Shown here: piece after piece, positions 62,166 to 64,000 of the stretch | Layout: each line of letters starts with the position of its first letter | Position numbering within the stretch: position 1 is the first letter of the stretch | Assembly: GCF_003987145.1 (NCBI RefSeq) | Contig: NZ_PIPL01000001.1 | Span: 2,046,001 to 2,110,000 of the forward strand | Reading direction: 5' to 3' | Origin: Aliidiomarina minuta | Lineage (GTDB): Bacteria > Pseudomonadota > Gammaproteobacteria > Enterobacterales > Alteromonadaceae | DNA length: 64,000 nucleotides | Translations under genes and position numbers: made by a program | The notes under the pieces: generated by a model | What the model saw: only the letters and a program-made list of their open reading frames with translations | What the model was told of the DNA's origin: nothing | The model's database searches: none

Positions 62166-62927
62166 ATGAAGTATATCGCATTGATCACCCTGACTACGGT
62201 GATGTTGTCAGGCTGTTCGCTTTTCCCGAAGCCTGAGAATTATAATATTGAACCGGCTGAAATTGATCAGCGCAGTCCTGTTATGCAATATCTGCATGAA
62301 TCCCCGGGTCCTTCAACGCCTATACCGGTTACGGTTTATGCTTTTCGCGATCAGACTGGACAATATAAGCCGCAGGCCAATGTTTCCAGCTTTTCTACCG
62401 CGGTAACTCAAGGCGGCACTTCGATGATGATCCAGTTACTTCTGGATTCGGGCTGGTTTGCTCCATTGGAGCGAGAGAATCTGCAGAATCTGCTTACTGA
62501 ACGTCAAATTCACGGGTCGGCAAAGAAAGACCAAGAGTTACCTCCGTTACGCGAAGCACGTTTACTCTTTGAAGGCGGTATTATTAGTTACGATACTAAT
62601 GTGACCACTGGTGGTATTGGCGCTGAGTATTTTGGCATTGGCGCTTCTGAGATGTATCGGGAAGATCAGGTGTCTGTTTATATGCGGGTCGTGGATGTAC
62701 ATACGGGACAGGTATTATTATCTGTATCGTCAACTAAAAAAGTGTTTTCAGTAGAGCTCAGAGCAGGGCTTTTCCGTTACGTATCACTTAATCGTTTAGC
62801 TGAGGCAGAAGGTGGCTTTACTATGAACGAGCCAGTACAGAACTCGGTACAACGAGCGATGGAAACAGCTTTGGTTGAGCTTATTGAGCGTGGTCAGGAG
62901 CGAGGTTTCTGGCGCGCGGCTGGTTGA
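62166..62927 (+). CDS. csgG: Curli secretion channel lipoprotein CsgG
   Basis: The protein is 253 residues from the ATG at 62166, with GGGGG upstream and lipobox L-S-G-C (Cys17). A start at 62085 lies within csgF and gives no signal peptide. It has the family segments VTVYAFRDQTGQYKP, SGWFAPLERENLQNLLTERQ and FEGGIISYDTNVTTGG. CsgG forms the nonameric outer-membrane pore for curlin export. It is slightly shorter than E. coli CsgG (277). It ends the operon. Confidence 0.93.
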   Translation: MKYIALITLTTVMLSGCSLFPKPENYNIEPAEIDQRSPVMQYLHESPGPSTPIPVTVYAFRDQTGQYKPQANVSSFSTAVTQGGTSMMIQLLLDSGWFAPLERENLQNLLTERQIHGSAKKDQELPPLREARLLFEGGIISYDTNVTTGGIGAEYFGIGASEMYREDQVSVYMRVVDVHTGQVLLSVSSTKKVFSVELRAGLFRYVSLNRLAEAEGGFTMNEPVQNSVQRAMETALVELIERGQERGFWRAAG

Positions 62928-62946
62928 GAATAAGGACCAGGCGGGT

Positions 62947-62978
62947 AAAAAAGCTGTGTAGCAATACACAGCTTTTTT
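62947..62978. terminator. Bidirectional terminator between csgG and the CsgD-like gene
   Basis: AAAAAAGCTGTGTA and TACACAGCTTTTTT form a 14-bp stem with a GCAA loop. Both strands have T runs, so it serves the two convergent genes. The regulator's stop codon overlaps its end. Confidence 0.93.
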
Positions 62979-63654
62979 AGTTTTTGAAATTAAAGTCTGG
63001 GTGGTAGTTCACAATATTGGATTGCTGAGACCAGCGTAATAGTTCTACCCGATTTCTGGCCTGAGTTTTGCGGAAAATTGAAGATAAGTGAGTTTTTACC
63101 GTATGAGCACTGATATTTAGCTGGTATGCCACTTCTTTATTACGTGCTCCTTGAGCTACCAGTTTAACAATATTAAGTTCTTGCTTAGTGAGCGAAGTTT
63201 GTGGGAAAGCACTGTCGCTATTATTAGTTTGTTCAAGCCTTCTTGTTAACATTTCGTTAACCAGCTCTGAAAGCAGCCAGCGTGGATAATAAAGTTCACC
63301 ACTACTTAATACTTTAAAGGCTGTCAGCGTTTTATCCAGCTGGTCATCATGATAAATGATGCCACGAATGCCCAGATCCAGCGCATTTTGGGGATCGATG
63401 GCATCGCGCTCGGCATCATATACAAAAATTGCAAAGCGTTGAGCTATCAGATGAATTTCGTTGGCGACATGATTGTGGCTGAGTTGCTTTCCGGCCATTG
63501 AGTAGGCTACTAAAGTGTTTTCATGTGGCTCTATTTTAAACAGCTCACTTTTTTCCCTAATCTCTGTTTCTATCTCAATTGAGTTTGCCAATAGTGAAAT
63601 GTTAGTTGGCTTACAGCTACTTGATACGATTATAAATTTATTATACTTGGACAT
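62977..63654 (-). CDS. csgD: CsgD-like LuxR-family regulator
   Basis: The 225-residue protein has an N-terminal receiver-like domain and a C-terminal LuxR HTH (about 153-210, LTKQELNIVKLVAQGA and NISAHTVKTHLSSIFRKT). This layout is that of CsgD, the activator of curli genes, and the location at the end of the curli operon supports the name. The receiver half is weakly conserved and no clear phosphorylation pocket is visible, as in E. coli CsgD. It is convergent with csgG. Confidence 0.8.
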   Translation of the reverse strand: MSKYNKFIIVSSSCKPTNISLLANSIEIETEIREKSELFKIEPHENTLVAYSMAGKQLSHNHVANEIHLIAQRFAIFVYDAERDAIDPQNALDLGIRGIIYHDDQLDKTLTAFKVLSSGELYYPRWLLSELVNEMLTRRLEQTNNSDSAFPQTSLTKQELNIVKLVAQGARNKEVAYQLNISAHTVKTHLSSIFRKTQARNRVELLRWSQQSNIVNYHPDFNFKN

Positions 63655-63755
63655 AACATCCCTCGATAGCTAACTAAACATGGATGAATTTCACCCTATA
63701 TCTTTAACCTGATGTTAACACTCTGTCCGTTTAAGAACCACAGTTATAAGCATAA

Positions 63756-63778
63756 AAAAAGCCCCATTTACGGGGCTT
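63756..63778 (-). terminator. Terminator after the Lpp-like gene
   Basis: AAGCCCC and GGGGCTT pair across ATTTAC, and the minus strand continues with a T run. It lies 19 bases beyond the stop of the partial lipoprotein gene. Confidence 0.75.
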
Positions 63779-63796
63779 CCACGGAATTCCTGGGAG

Positions 63797-64000
63797 CTAA
63801 GTTTTGCTGCCCTGCATGCGTTCTTCCATACGCTGCATGCGTCTTTCTAATTCCTCTGCCCGATCCTCAGCCTGCTCTGCACGCTGACGTAGCTCTTCGA
63901 CCTGACGTTCACAGTTCTCAGCGCTTTCAGCGGCCCGTTCTGCTGAGCGTAAATCAGCACGTAGCTGAGAAATTTCATCTTGCTGAGTTTGAGAGGCACA
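63797..64000 (-). CDS. Partial Lpp-like alanine-zipper lipoprotein
   Basis: The open frame runs off the window edge. The visible 67 residues begin C-A-S-Q-T-Q-Q-D, which looks like the first residues of a mature lipoprotein, and continue as one long heptad coiled coil rich in Ala, Glu and Arg. It ends R-M-Q-G-S-K-T. It resembles murein lipoprotein (Lpp) type proteins but lacks the usual C-terminal lysine, so covalent attachment to peptidoglycan is doubtful. The start and signal peptide lie outside the window. Confidence 0.7.
   Translation of the reverse strand, partial: CASQTQQDEISQLRADLRSAERAAESAENCERQVEELRQRAEQAEDRAEELERRMQRMEERMQGSKT

Overview
The window is the replication-origin region of a gammaproteobacterial chromosome. 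The gene orders rpmH-rnpA-yidD-yidC-mnmE, dnaA-dnaN-recF-gyrB and mioC-oriC-mnmG-rsmG-parA-parB-atpIBEFHAGDC-glmU-glmS, an NhaD-type antiporter, many acidic proteins and a curli locus point to a marine or halophilic member of the Alteromonadales. An Idiomarina-like genus is my best guess, inferred from synteny and protein character and not from a database search.

Layout. 1-5 kb: tusA, a GNAT acetyltransferase, glyQS and a lipoprotein hydrolase. 5.3-11.3 kb: gyrB, recF, dnaN and dnaA on the minus strand, with two perfect 16-bp parS sites inside recF. 11.5-16.4 kb: rpmH, rnpA, yidD, yidC, two unknown genes and mnmE. 16.5-25.6 kb: accessory and housekeeping genes (a HigBA-type toxin-antitoxin pair with a clear autoregulated promoter, Nudix, AI-2E-type permease, NhaD, DksA-like protein, patatin, universal stress protein, SulP transporter). 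26.0-31.3 kb: mioC, a well-formed oriC (GATC cluster, DnaA boxes, DnaA-trio run, three 13-mer repeats), mnmG, rsmG, parA, parB. 31.4-38.4 kb: the complete F1Fo ATP synthase operon. 38.5-43.9 kb: two glycosyltransferases (one in a very AT-rich stretch), glmU and glmS.

43.9-52.3 kb is accessory. It holds three small genes of an unrecognised, partly paralogous family directly behind glmS, a TetR regulator divergent from a membrane protein across a long palindrome, and a RegB/RegA-type two-component system divergent from a TonB-dependent receptor plus PepSY membrane protein. 52.4-56.4 kb contains small conserved genes, pirin, a YebC-family protein and a MshA-like pilin. 56.4-63.7 kb is a surface/extracellular locus: a multidomain subtilase divergent from csgB-csgA-csgE-csgF-csgG, closed by a convergent CsgD-like LuxR regulator. 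The CsgA-like protein has 532 residues and about three dozen G-x-x-N turns, far longer than enterobacterial CsgA. The window ends inside an Lpp-like coiled-coil lipoprotein.

Working together: ParB would load on the parS sites within recF, about 19 kb from oriC, while DnaA acts at oriC and probably at boxes in its own upstream region. The curli genes form a self-contained amyloid assembly unit: CsgA and CsgB subunits, CsgG pore, CsgE and CsgF accessory proteins and a CsgD-like regulator. The least explained region is the three-gene set at 44.1-45.5 kb. No tRNA, rRNA, CRISPR array, IS element or prophage was seen.
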